From positions 13,500,721 to 13,564,720 of the forward strand of contig CM055097.1 in the NCBI GenBank assembly GCA_029204225.1: a DNA stretch of 64,000 nt, written 5' to 3'. This DNA comes from Diphasiastrum complanatum. Taxonomy: Eukaryota; Streptophyta; Lycopodiopsida; Lycopodiales; Lycopodiaceae. Shown here one piece after another: positions 35,043-46,683 of this stretch; position 1 is the first letter of the stretch, and each line of letters opens with the position of its first letter. Made by a program: the position numbers and the translations under genes. The notes under the pieces were generated by a model that did no database searches, was not told the origin of the DNA, and saw only the letters and a list, made by a program, of their open reading frames with translations.

Positions 35043-35469
35043 GTGGCTAAGCATAGTTGATGTGACAACTTATGCCATGTACTTCAGATACAAGTTATTA
35101 TCGTTTACGAATAATATTGAAATATCGAGAATATCGAACTTGGTGGCCAATATTTCTAAGTGTGAAAGCTTAATTTGAAAAACTTATTGGTGATGCTCAA
35201 TTAACGAGATCTAACAACCGGTCCAAAAAACAAGACCCATGATCGACTGAAAATGTCAAATAAATGTAGTTTGACAAGAGATCAAAAAAGTATTATCCCT
35301 AATCAATGCGTTGTTATGAGAGCAATTGACACCACATATAAGCCTAATGACTTCACCAACTCAGGCATGGATAACACTTCAACGTACATTTGGAACTTTC
35401 TTTTTATAAATTATGCTTTTATTCTTGAAAAAAGAATTCCCATAAGAAAAAGACGACGAACTTTTTGAC

Positions 35470-36203
35470 AAAAATCAAGAAAATCCGATCGGTCTAAAAC
35501 TAGCAAAGGCGGTAGCTAATAACACAACCTATGTTTAAGGTCATTGATTTTACGATGTTTTCTATTCAACAACATACAAAAATAGTAAGTGTTTTTCTAT
35601 TTGGCCAAAAACCCACATCTGTGGGCCATCCATCTTTTGCATACAAACATTTTCATGTAAGCATAATCGTATATGTGACAAAACTAATATTAAAAAAATA
35701 CATGGAATAATGAATACCTTATATTTTGTAAGGTTACACGATTTTATTTTAAAAAAATTGCATAAGCTACTCACCACCATATGCATTAATTTTAGAAAAG
35801 CGAACAAAAGCGTAAATCTTAGACTTACTATTTCTAAAAGATCTCAAAAGGTACTTATCATCTCTATGAACACGAGCCTAAATCTCAAACTAATGATTTT
35901 TGGGAAGGCGACAACTTAGTGCATATGAGCTTAAGGACTCACCCCTTTACATAAATAATGCCTAAAGTTGTTGCACTCTCTCAGATTTCCTCAAATGGTG
36001 TGACTCGTACCAGTTGAGCTATGGTGCCCAATGTACCAGCAAATGATGAAATCATTTTGTAGTAGACCCTAGCTAGTTAATTGATGTTAGATCTACTTGT
36101 TTGTGCTTTGGAGGTGATGAGCAATGATCTTTTTCCGAGTGTAGTCCATAGGGTGGTAAAAAACAACAACAAATGTCACTCATCAGTCGCCTTTATAAAG
36201 GTT
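35470..36203. pseudogene. Flank plus collapsed 2-ODD remnant (left arm, outer)
   Basis: 35,485-36,050 matches 39,705-40,275, the 5' flank of the intact gene. At about 36,048 the exon 1 start sequence (ACCAGCAAATGATG) joins directly to intron 2 (ATCATTTTGTAGTAGACC). This is followed by the beginning of exon 3 (GTGATGAGCAATG at 36,115) up to 36,203. Most of exon 1, intron 1 and exon 2 were removed by one deletion, apparently between short ATGAT-like matches. The gene is dead. Confidence 0.85.
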
Positions 36204-36289
36204 TTGATTGGTCCATATGAAAGAAAAAATTGAGAAAAAATATATAAAGAATCTTTACAAAGGGTCTTTTTTGGATTTAGAGCTCCTCT

Positions 36290-36950
36290 AATCCTTGGGA
36301 TATTGTGAATACAAAATTATGGAAATATATGTCCTCTTACAAGTCATGACAGAGAGAATGTAATACAAAAGTTGATTTAAGAAAATCATGAATCATTAGA
36401 AAAAGTTATTTTCGATATTAGAATAGAATCTGAATAGATGCAAGTAATATTGCATTCTATTCATTTGAGGAATATACAATTACTGAAAGATGTGTAACTA
36501 TTGACAAAGAAGTCTAAAAACTACAAACAAAAGCGACAATCTTGCAAGGATATTCAAAATCTCTCAAGAGGAGGTTATTGGAAAAGGAGCCGTGCATCCA
36601 GTTACGTTTCTGGGTTGGGTTGATCCTCTTCTTGGATCTTGGTTTTTCACTTATCTAAGCATCAATGGCTCTAGATCTTCTCCTCTTGAGGTTGATCTTC
36701 TCAAGGGAGGTGAACAATGGAAAGGAAACTTACCTAATGGATTCTAACGATCTCTTCCAAAGGGGATTTACTAACACCTATTTTGCTTGAGTTTGATTTT
36801 GTGGATTAGTTGGATGAAGAAAAGTGCTAATGATCATTCAAGAATGTGATAGCATGATTAACAACAACAAACAATCATTCATCATCTACAATCAATCATA
36901 CACAAGAAAATAGGAGTACTTCGCACAAAAAGCAAGAATGGTAGGAGGAG

Positions 36951-37046
<96 letters not shown>

Positions 37047-37547
37047 CAAGGAAAAGTGATTACAAAATGGTGTCACATCCCTCTTTATAAGGGTTAGGGA
37101 TTTTGGTGCACCCAAAACCATGTGCCATAAGAACTTGACTTCATATAAAGTTGTAAACCAAATTGCATTTTAAACTATTTGGGTCATTTTTTATTTTAGG
37201 CCCATTCGAGCATAGATCTACTTTTACTTCTCGTGCCATAGGCTGACAAGGACAATGCACCTTCTACAGTATATCTAAATCCTTATGCTGACTCGGCCAT
37301 GATTTTATTTCTGTCGCCGTAAAATGTGTTGGTGAGGCGTTGGGCTTTGCTTTTGCTCATTGGCCGGTCCACAACTTGTCGACTTCTTTGGCATTGGTGT
37401 TCCCAGTACATATGGATTCTGGAACTCCCTATTTGTTAGACTGTGATTTGTCGACGCTCCTTAACGTAGTTTGGCGGCTCGACTCCGTCACTTGATATTC
37501 GTTATGCTCTTTTAGTAGCTGGAATCCATTAGAAGAATCTTCTAACA
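36290..37547 (-). mobile_element. Unit R, X part and LTR-like segment (copy C, left arm)
   Basis: Minus-strand LTR start at 37,547 (TGTTAGAAGATT) following the G-rich tract that reads CGCCCCACTATTG on plus. The LTR-like segment holds a TATAAA motif near 37,085 and the CT array at 36,954-37,041. X-segment homology continues to about 36,290, truncated relative to copy A. The mirror copy is 54,040 to about 55,400. Confidence 0.65.
36954..37042. repeat. (CT)n microsatellite
   Basis: About 44 CT units. Mirror of the GA array at 54,570-54,649, with different length. Confidence 0.98.
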
Positions 37548-38665
37548 CGCCCCACTATTGTAAATTTGGTGACAGTCCCTTGGCACCTGCGTATGTCTTT
37601 GGCGTTGGCATGCGTGGCAACGTGAGACCGTGGTGAAGGAAGGTGAAAAACGGGTATAGACAAGAGGGGGGTGAGAATCGATGAAAAGTGAGAAAAAAAA
37701 ATTGCAACAAAATTTAACTTTAGAGGGTGGGAACAGAGAGAGCGAGTGAGGAAATAAAAGAAAAATAAGAAAGATAAAATGAAACAAAGGGTGAAAAACA
37801 AGACAATAAAAGTGAGTCCTTCAATACTTTTTGTGGACTTCTTTTTCTTGTTTTTTATTTTCTTCAAATAGTTTTTTTTTTTGAAAGATATAGATGATAG
37901 TTAAATGCTTCATGAATCCTTCTCAAGTTGTTTTCCCTTCAAATCTTCGGCATCTCGGATCTGATGGTGGATGTGAGAAACCATGCGGACGAGTCGGAAC
38001 CACAATGAGCTGCACGTGGTGGATTGCGAGTGGATTGGGCCGAACGTTGGGTGCATATTTTTCAGGAATCTCGTCGTATACCATTGTTCCAACCTCGCGA
38101 TATTGACGAAAAATGTTGCCAATAGGCGATGGTAGGTTCAGCATAGAGGGATTTGATCCTCGATGGTCGTCATCTTGAAGGCTTTATTGGGGTTGAAGTA
38201 GTACTCGCCAAAGTATAAATCCCATCTGGTATCCACTTAAGCGGCAGTCAGAAGCGTCTCCACATTATAGTAGGCTTCCAGAACAATGGGATCTAGAGAA
38301 TTAGTCGCGTCAGTCATGAACCGGTTGAGGGCCCTGGTGAAGTCGACCATTATTTTTCAACCCTGTACAAACTTTATTAGTGGCCAATTGTAGCCCCCGA
38401 CGCTCATCCTAGGAGTCTTCAATGTCGTCCATGATCATCTGTGGGGCATGGGTTGATAAGTTGGGTCTGCCCTTAATGTCGTCGAAGCTGTGAGATATTC
38501 CTTAATGAGCTTGGGGCATGAGCACCGCCTTTCACCATTCTGGTGGAGGGTCCAGAAAGGCCAAGACATTGGCTAGTGTTAGCTTGAGGGGATCGTCGAG
38601 CTTTTTGGGTTACTTGTGCCGCCTCTTGTCTTGACGTCGGGATACTTTTTGACAAAGAGGGTCGG
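37548..38665 (-). pseudogene. Unit R internal region, 3' part (copy C)
   Basis: Minus-strand internal sequence next to the LTR. Broken frames at 38,144-37,910 contain IFRQYREVGTMVYDEIPEKYAP, in parts, as in the right arm. Further upstream the minus frame has RWDLYFGEYYF and the TKVYPD/VKTRGG region, where a base loss breaks the frame near 38,610. The poly-T tract at 37,871-37,881 is shared by all copies. No known domain. Confidence 0.5.
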
Positions 38666-39385
38666 CTACTCTGAATCAGATACTGAAAAGACCTTCTGGT
38701 ACCAGTGCTGATGCACAGCTACAGGATCAATGCGAGTGTCGTTAGTGCATGGAGGAATGGTAGAGGTGGATGGAAGATCAGTTTTGGGGGGTGATGAAAT
38801 GATAGGTGGTGAAGAGCTGGCATGAGGCGAAATGATGCGAGGTGGTGAAATGGCACGAGGCAGTATAATGCCGAGAGGAGGAGATGTGATCTTGAGATCG
38901 AGCGTGTCTGGATCAACTTGGAGGGTGGAGGAGGTAATTTTGGCCAATGTGGCGTACTGGAGATCCTGGTCGAAGGTGCGGTCTCCGCCAGTTTGGAGGT
39001 CGAAATGAGGGAATGTGAGTTGGAGCTTTTGGTAGTCGATGGATTCTATGAAGGAGCAAGCATGGTGGATGGATGGATCTTGGACAATGGCATTATAATG
39101 TGCCAAGGCAACATTGTAGCAGATAATGAGGGTGGCAGGATGGTATTGGTGGCAATCATAATAGAGTGTCCGGAGCTCGTTATAGGTGAGGCGGAGGGCT
39201 TCAAGAAGGGTAGTGGTGGTGGTATGGCAATGCTTAATGTGCACTACCAATGCGCTTGATGGCTTCTCTACTCCTACTGGCTTGTATTCCGATGCGTACC
39301 GTACCCACGTGTGTTGTACATAAACAACTTTCTTTCTAATTAATGCAGTTGTTATGTAAATAAGCATATATGAGCATTTTCTCAT
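38666..39385 (-). CDS. Unit R ORF (unrecognised, 239 codons, probably truncated)
   Basis: ATG at 39,385, stop at 38,666. N-terminus MRKCSYMLIYITTALI is hydrophobic; the middle has a run of Thr (HTTTTTL) and an LRTLYYDCHQYHPATL stretch. Residues about 165-220 are rich in Pro, Ser and Ile in a repeating PPxxIxxP pattern. The C-terminus reads VHQHWYQKVFSVSDSE and then a stop. In the right-arm copy the same place reads DSEQPTLFVKKYPDGKTRGG, so a CAG-to-TAG change probably truncates this copy. The gene lies inside a putative LTR repeat and in two of the other copies. I know no matching family; capsid or nucleic-acid binding roles would be guesses. Confidence 0.5.
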   Translation of the reverse strand: MRKCSYMLIYITTALIRKKVVYVQHTWVRYASEYKPVGVEKPSSALVVHIKHCHTTTTTLLEALRLTYNELRTLYYDCHQYHPATLIICYNVALAHYNAIVQDPSIHHACSFIESIDYQKLQLTFPHFDLQTGGDRTFDQDLQYATLAKITSSTLQVDPDTLDLKITSPPLGIILPRAISPPRIISPHASSSPPIISSPPKTDLPSTSTIPPCTNDTRIDPVAVHQHWYQKVFSVSDSE

Positions 39386-39611
39386 GTTTTAGGTTTAAAT
39401 GTGAAGCTTGTGATATTTCAATGATTAAGAACAATGATTGATGTGCTTATCTATTTGTGGATATGGTGAAAATTACATTGAATGGATTTTCCCAAGTTTA
39501 CCAAAACATGGTGATAACTTTTAAGGTAAAAAACGTATTTCATAATTTGCCAAAGCCTATTCAATGGGCACGGAGAATGTTTAGAAAAAGGCCCACTAAG
39601 TTCGTACAGCT

Positions 39612-39614
<3 letters not shown>

Positions 39615-39685
<71 letters not shown>
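39615..39685. repeat. (GA)n microsatellite at the outer edge of the palindrome core
   Basis: About 35 GA units. The mirror array at 50,603-50,625 has about 11. Confidence 0.98.
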
Positions 39686-39686
<1 letters not shown>

Positions 39687-40253
39687 CCGTCGAACGAAGA
39701 AGCAGATCGGTCTAAAAAATAGCAAAGGCGGTAGCGAACAACACAACATATGTTTAAGGTCATTGATTTTACGATGTTTTCTATTCAACAACATACAAAA
39801 ATAGTAAGTGTTTTTCTATCTGGCCAAAAACCCACATCTGTGGGCCATCCATCTTTTGCATACAAACATTTTCATGTAAGCATAATTGTATACCCGACAA
39901 AAATAATATTAAAAACATACATGGAATAATAAATACCTTATGTTTTGTAAGGTTGCACGATTTTGTTTTAAAAAAATTGCATAAGCTACTCACCACCATA
40001 TGCATTAATTTTAGAAAAGCCAAGAAAAGCGTAAATCTTAGACTTACTATTTCTAAAAGATCTCATAAGATACTTATCATCTCTATGAACACGAGCCTAA
40101 ATCTCAAACTAATGATTTTTGGGAAGGCGACAACTTAATGCATATGAGCTTAAGGCCTCACCCCTTTACATAAATAATGCCTAAAGTTGTTGCTCTCTCC
40201 CAGATTACCTCAAGTGGTGTGTCTCTTCTCTCACTGTACCAGCTGAGCTAGCT

Positions 40254-42920
40254 ATGGCGCCCAATGTACCAGCACATGATGATGCGCTCTATAATTCCCA
40301 TGCCTCCTCATCGTTTCTTCTTAGTCACCACCGCCCATCCACACCCAGACGCACTCCACCTCCCTCGCATCATGCTCAGCAACAACATCCATGTCACATG
40401 GACTCGTCCCAGCTCGTAGCCCACGATCAGTTTTTCACACAAGGCGCCGAGATGCTTCCTTTAGTTGATCTAGGATTGCTCTGCCACGCAGATAAAGCTG
40501 AAGTGCAGAAGCTAGTGATGGCGGTCAAAGAGTGGGGATTTTTTGAAGTAGCTAACTCTGGTGTGCCTCTCAAGCTGCTCAGTGAAATTGAGGAGCAGGT
40601 ATCCCATGTATTTGCTCTTCCACTTGAAGCCAAGACCAGGGCTGAACCTGCTGCAGGAAGCTTTCATGGTTACCTTACCAAGTCATCAGGGGAAGATGGT
40701 AAGATGCTGCAATTAAGCGAAGCTCTTCGGCTTCCTTTGAACCCGCAGCATAGGTCGGACATGATAATTCAGTTCTGGCCAGAGGGTAATGAGGCATTCA
40801 GGTAGCCCATCTTTAATCTCCGACTCAGATGTCCGAAGCTTAATAGATCATCTACTAATAAGTGTTAACCTCAATTTGCAGAGCAAATATTCTAGTGCGG
40901 ATTAATATTGCCCATGACGTTATCAGTAGGGTTCGCTGAGTGTAAGAGATTGGGCAGCGGGAGGCATAAATAGCATAGTCGCCACCAGCACAAGCAAGTA
41001 AAATCTACTGAGAATTATTCCACCTGTACTCATGCGATTCAAATCTTTGTCACCTGCATTAGCAATAGAGATCACACAAAAGCCTTGCTGCAACACAAGT
41101 CATTGAGGCGCCCACATGCAACCTGCTGCATGAAAAAACAGATAGAGAACTTATTCCTATCAGAGATTCACAACATAGAAGTTGGAAGGAAAAACTCTGA
41201 GTGTGATGAACAAGTCTTATCACATATTCGTAGAAAATTAACCATATGAATGTATAAAGAGATTTGGCTTTCCTTTTTCTCCACAATTATTTTTTCTCTA
41301 AGCAACCTTTTAGTCATTTCATAAATCACTTCTATCTATCTATCTTTTAATCTACTTCCTTAGGTAAAAGTGGCGCATGATTTCGCGCTTACTGTCCACG
41401 TCGATATTGACAGTTCCATGTTCAGTTCACTCTGTAAATAATAAAGAAAAAAGTCTTTGATAATAGTCCACAATAGATATTCGTTGACATTGGACAGTGT
41501 TTAGTGAATGCTGGCCCGTTTGTTAAGAGGTTGAAGTTCACATTTTTCTAGCACTAAGAGTGTTGTTGACGTCTTTTGAATTTGCAGTTCTGTGGTTGAG
41601 AAGTATATTGCAGCTGTTGACACGGTTCTCCTGCAGCTTTTAAAAAGTTTAGCTTTGGGACTAGGACTGGATCCTCTGCAATTTACGCGTAATCTGTCCA
41701 ACGATGCGAATTTTTCAGCATTGCGTATGAATATTTATCCTGCTTCTTCTCAGTCATCGCCAACTCTAGGCTTGGTAGCTCATTCCGATGCTTCGATTCT
41801 GACGATTCTGCATCAGAGCAGCGTGGCTGGATTGCAGATTCGAAAGGATGAGAAATGGATTGCCATAAAACCACGGCTGGGTTTCTTTGTTGTGAACGTG
41901 GGAGATATGCTGCAGGTCTGCCTTGACTATATATGACAACTTTCTTAATTACTCACCAACTTTCATGTGTTTTGCACTTGAATGCTGTTGATCCATGTTA
42001 ATTATGTTTGATACCATACACGCTGGTGCTAGGGGCCAAGTGCAGACCTCAAAATCATAAATATCACAATGCTCAAACTCTCAATCAAAGGGGTGAGGCA
42101 TGAAAGTTCAAGTGTGCAACCATTCATTTCCATCGTATTCCTGAGTTAATCCATGTTAACTTCATTGACTATCATATGCGGCAACAAACCAAAATAGTAG
42201 AAGGAAACTAGAAGGGTAGACAGAAGCGTCGTTAATGTCACAAGGTAAGAGAGAGAGAGAGACGAGAGATCACGAACGTTCGCAACGAGGAAGGGCGAAC
42301 TTGATGAAAAAAAGACAGGAAATGACTCTAACATTGTGAGCAGCAAAATAATCATTTCGTTAATTAAGCTTGATCACTTTCACCAACTATAATTTGTCAA
42401 CATAGAAATGACTAACCCCAATATTATATTTTGGTCACAGAGAGATTGGTCATGTGTAACAAACCTGTGAATGATCGATACTATGATGTAGTTAGATTTA
42501 TCTACTATATACTCATGATCCTTCATAATTGTAAGTTGCAAAGATGATATCATTTTGTAATAGACCCTGGCTAGTTAATTGATGTTAGATCTACCTGTTT
42601 GTGCTTTGTAGGTGATGAGCAATGATCTTTTTCCGAGTGTAGTCCATAGGGTGGTAAAAAACAACAACAAATGTCGCTCATCAGTCGCCTTTATAAAGGT
42701 AACTCATCCAGAATTTATAGTGGGACCAGTACCAGAACTTGTCTCACAGCAGCAGCGAACATCACCGTATCACCCATTTACAGCGGAAGAGTACTATACA
42801 AGTATGACTTCTCATGGACTTCTAGATGGCAAGTCTAACCTTGACAGATTCAGAATCAGTCCTACTGTAGAACATCAACGTATCACCCATTTACAGCGGA
42901 AGAGTACTATACAAGTATGA
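40254..42920 (+). CDS. 2-oxoglutarate/Fe(II)-dependent dioxygenase (left copy)
   Basis: Three exons: 40,254-40,801 (the likely start is the ATG at 40,398, MDSSQL; the upstream 48 codons are low-complexity and overlap a tRNA-like motif), 41,588-41,915 and 42,612-42,920. Splice sites are GTAGCC/TTGCAG and GTCTGC/TTGTAG, and frame is kept. From 40,398 the protein is 346 residues, normal for plant 2-ODDs. The N-terminal DIOX_N-type domain includes LPLVDLGLL and WGFFEVANSGVP; the C-terminal 2OG-FeII_Oxy fold has His200-x-Asp202 (AHSDAS), His256 (VHRVV) and Arg266-x-Ser268 (CRSS). Such enzymes are cytosolic oxidases of hormones or specialised metabolites; the substrate cannot be told from sequence. 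A 113-bp tandem duplication in exon 3 alters the last residues. Confidence 0.85.
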
Positions 42921-42987
42921 GTTCTCATAGACTTCTAGATGGCAAGTCTAACCTTGACAGATCCAGAATCAGTCCTAGCTGACGAAG
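42762..42987 (+). repeat. 113-bp tandem duplication in and after exon 3
   Basis: The segment starting ATCACCGTATCACCC at 42,761 recurs from 42,874 (ATCAACGTATCACCC), a 113-bp period. As 113 is not a multiple of three, the second unit is read in another frame and the ORF stops at 42,918-42,920. The ancestral end, SPS-stop, is visible in the second unit near 42,978. The mirror copy in the right arm has it too, but the 26-kb pseudogene does not. Confidence 0.85.
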
Positions 42988-43604
42988 ATATTTGAAAAAT
43001 GGTGATGAACAATGACAACATCATTGCATTGACAGAGAATGAGAAGAAGAAACGGAGTCATATGCATGTGCATTGTGTTACACTAATCAAAGAATGGCAA
43101 AAGCATCGCAGATGCATTTAAGAAGCTAATATCATGAAAAAATCTTGTTGGTGCTTGTTATAAACATACATATATGCTAATATTTGTGCATATTTAGACT
43201 TTGAGAAATTGCTCAAGGTTGTAAAGAGGTTCAAGTAATATGCAAACTTTTGTTTATTGTCCAGTTTTGATGTCTCCCTTTGGTTGAAGCATGCAAATTT
43301 CCTCGTTCAAGTAAATATCTAGGAAATCTTAAAGTCTATTCAATGAACCTCCTACTACAAGAAGTCAAATGCTTTCCAAAACTATTCTTGAGCATATTTT
43401 AAAAAGATGCCAAAACATGGGTGTGAGGGTGGTCATCAACGCAAGGCATTCGTGCATCAACTGACATCGACTATGCCTCAAAGTTATTCTTCATATAATC
43501 CTTGGAATTAGGGTCCTTTTTTAATTTGAGGACTCATATAGCGTTGTTGAAGGAAAAAATTCATACCTTGATATAGCCCCAGTATACTAGAGAATTGAGT
43601 TTTG
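42988..43604 (+). other. 2-ODD 3' flank
   Basis: No gene. Shared with 26,340-26,902 and, inverted, with 46,684-47,300. Joins the X segment at about 43,605. Confidence 0.6.
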
Positions 43605-44969
43605 TCAGACTCCTTTTTGAACTCAACCTACCTTCAAACAACAATAAACAATGCATAGATTGATCTCAAAACTTAAGCTTTATTCAATTCTTAGCAAGCA
43701 AGTAGCTTCCACCAAAACAACATTAAAGAGCTGGCTGCCTTGTCTCCACCTAACCTTCACTGCGTAGAATGTGATAAGGAATGTCTCCTCTCTAGGCTCA
43801 CTTATGCATACCCTATCTGTTCCCGATTAGAGTTTCAAACTAGAAATGCCACAGAGGATGAGAAAAGAATTCTATTCAAGTAAAACAATATTGTTTTTTT
43901 TCTAGCCCACACCACTCCCAAGTCGTACACCATTCCCAATCATATAACCAGCTCGTGTACAGTTATGGTTAAGCAAAAAAAATTTGTACTCATGGTCACG
44001 TTCTGTTAACAAATATGATTTTGAATGTATATTCTCTCTTGACATTTGAAATCAATATGAGCGTCATCTTGAAATCAAAAACAAAATATGAGTCCCATCT
44101 TGGCATTGAAAACAAAATCCAAGCGCCACCTTGACATTGAAATCAAAATATCAGTGCCATCTCCTATTTGAATATGGAGGGAATCACCATTATGGAAGCA
44201 TTCATGAAAATTGGTTATTTTCCATCAGGTAAGAATATATTTGCATTCAAATATTTTTATAGTATTTCTGTTATGAATACTATGAACGTTGTGACTGGTT
44301 TTGTGCTTTTCAAGATCACGACTTTGTGTCGTTTTCATATGGACATTCCTATTGACTTGGCACCTTCATAAAACAGAGGAGTCAAAGGATCAACGATATC
44401 TCTGCTGAAAAAGTTTTACATCATATGAGTGAAGGAAAAAAGGATTTGGATTTGTGGACAGATGGGCCTTTGTATCCTCAAGGTCCTAATACCCTCCTAC
44501 ATCATCTTGTCTTATCCTCAACAACTCAATTAGTCATATGGATATGCAATGGGCATAATGGTTCCTTGGGATATTCTGAATCATTACAAAATTATTTAAA
44601 TACATTTTCAATGCAGAGGATTCAGTTCTTGGAGAGTACTCAAATCAGGTGTATGTCCTCTTACTATCATGAGAGAGAGAATGTAATACAAAGGTTGATG
44701 TAAGAAAATCATGAATCATTAGAAAAAGTTATTTCAAATATTAGAATAGAATCTGAATAGATGTAAGTAATATTGCATTCTATTCATTCGGATAATATGC
44801 AATTACTGAAAGATGTGGAACTATTGACAAAGAAGTCTAAAAACTACGAACAAAAGCGACAATCTTGAAGGGATATTCAAAATCTCTCAAGAGGAGGTTA
44901 TTGGAACAGAAGGAGCCGTGCATTTAGTTACGTTTTTGGGTTGGGCTGATTCTCTTCTTGGATTTTGGT
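43605..44969 (-). repeat. Unit R, X segment (left core arm)
   Basis: Best preserved copy of X. Plus-strand frames 44,168-44,371 (with YFPSGKNIFAFKYFY) and 44,425-44,703 (DLWTDGPLYPQGPN, 92 codons) are open here but broken in copy A. No family recognised. Homology breaks off at 44,969, the palindrome junction. Confidence 0.7.
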
Positions 44970-45318
44970 TGTAATCACTTTTCCTTGAGAAGAGAGAGAG
45001 AGAGAGAGTATCTACTCCTACTATTCTTGCTTTTTGTGTGGATTACTCCTATTTTCTTGTGTATGATTGATTGTAGACGATGAATGCTTGTTTGTTGTTG
45101 TTAATCATGCTATGACATTCTTGAATGATCTTTAGCACTTTCCTTCATCCAACTAATCCACAAAATCACACTCAAGCAAAATAGGTGTTAGTAAATTCCC
45201 TTTGAAAGAGATCGTTAGGATCCATTAGGTAGGTTTCCTTTCCATTGTTCACCTCCCTTGAGAAGATCAACCTCAAGAGGAGAAGATCTAGAGCCGTTGA
45301 TGCCTAGATAAGCGAAAA
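44970..45318. other. Palindrome spacer (asymmetric, 349 bp)
   Basis: Single-copy within the palindrome. Read on the minus strand from 45,318, it continues the X segment of the right arm into the unit R LTR sequence, ending with a short GA tract (44,992-45,008 on plus) and TGATTACAA at the left. So it is colinear with the right arm and foreign to the left arm, which is the layout of an inverted duplication with one fold-back junction at 44,969/44,970. Confidence 0.85.
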
Positions 45319-46683
45319 ACCAAAATCCAAGAAGAGAATCAGCCCAACCCAAAAACGTAACTAAATGCACGGCTCCTTCTGTTCCAATAACCTCCTCTTG
45401 AGAGATTTTGAATATCCCTTCAAGATTGTCGCTTTTGTTCGTAGTTTTTAGACTTCTTTGTCAATAGTTCCACATCTTTCAGTAATTGCATATTATCCGA
45501 ATGAATAGAATGCAATATTACTTACATCTATTCAGATTCTATTCTAATATTTGAAATAACTTTTTCTAATGATTCATGATTTTCTTACATCAACCTTTGT
45601 ATTACATTCTCTCTCTCATGATAGTAAGAGGACATACACCTGATTTGAGTACTCTCCAAGAACTGAATCCTCTGCATTGAAAATGTATTTAAATAATTTT
45701 GTAATGATTCAGAATATCCCAAGGAACCATTATGCCCATTGCATATCCATATGACTAATTGAGTTGTTGAGGATAAGACAAGATGATGTAGGAGGGTATT
45801 AGGACCTTGAGGATACAAAGGCCCATCTGTCCACAAATCCAAATCCTTTTCTCCTTCACTCATATGATGTAAAACTTTTTCAGCAGAGATATCGTTGATC
45901 CTTTGACTCCTCTGTTTTATGAAGGTGCCAAGTCAATAGGAATGTCCATATGAAAACGACACAAAGTCGTGATCTTGAAAAGCACAAAACCAGTCACAAC
46001 GTTCATAGTATTCATAACAGAAATACTATAAAAATATTTGAATGCAAATATATTCTTACCTGATGGAAAATAACCAATTTTCATGAATGCTTCCATAATG
46101 GTGATCCCTCCATATTCAAATAGGAGATGGCACTGATATTTTGATTTCAATGTCAAGGTGGCGCTTGGATTTTGTTTTCAATGCCAAGATGGGACTCATA
46201 TTTTGTTTTTGATTTCAAGATGACGCTCATATTGATTTCAAATGTCAAGAGAGAATATACATTCAAAATCATATTTGTTAACAGAACGTGACCATGAGTA
46301 CAAATTTTTTTTGCTTAACCATAACTGTACACGAGCTGGTTATATGATTGGGAATGGTGTACGACTTGGGAGTGGTGTGGGCTAGAAAAAAAACAATATT
46401 GTTTTACTTGAATAGAATTCTTTTCTCATCCTCTGTGGCATTTCTAGTTTGAAACTCTAATCGGGAACAGATAGGGTATGCATAAGTGAGCCTAGAGAGG
46501 AGACATTCCTTATCACATTCTACGCAGTGAAGGTTAGGTGGAGACAAGGCAGCCAGCTCTTTAATGTTGTTTTGGTGGAAGCTACTTGCTTGCTAAGAAT
46601 TGAATAAAGCTTAAGTTTTGAGATCAATCTATGCATTGTTTATTGTTGTTTGAAGGTAGGTTGAGTTCAAAAAGGAGTCTGAC
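45319..46683 (+). repeat. Unit R, X segment (right core arm)
   Basis: Inverted copy of 43,605-44,969. The mirrored frames are 45,585-45,863 and 45,917-46,156 on the minus strand, the former differing at one residue from its partner. Confidence 0.7.

Larger units (their letters stand above)
39686..44969 (+). repeat. Palindrome core, left arm (5.28 kb)
   Basis: Nearly identical to the reverse complement of 45,319-50,602. Reading the two by eye I noticed about four substitutions (for example at 40,201, in exon 2 near 41,876, near 43,056 and near 44,446). The homology outside, beyond the GA microsatellite at 39,615-39,685, is clearly lower. Confidence 0.9.

Noticed and set aside
38918-39259. Glycine/glutamate-rich plus-strand ORF
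   Set aside because: It is the antisense of the unit R ORF (38,666-39,385), and its composition mirrors the Pro/Ile-rich stretch.
42241-42360. Separate gene at 42,146-42,355 (minus) and 47,932-48,141 (plus), with identical mirrored proteins
   Set aside because: The frame lies within intron 2 of the dioxygenase gene; mirrored identity follows from the palindrome and not from selection on this frame.
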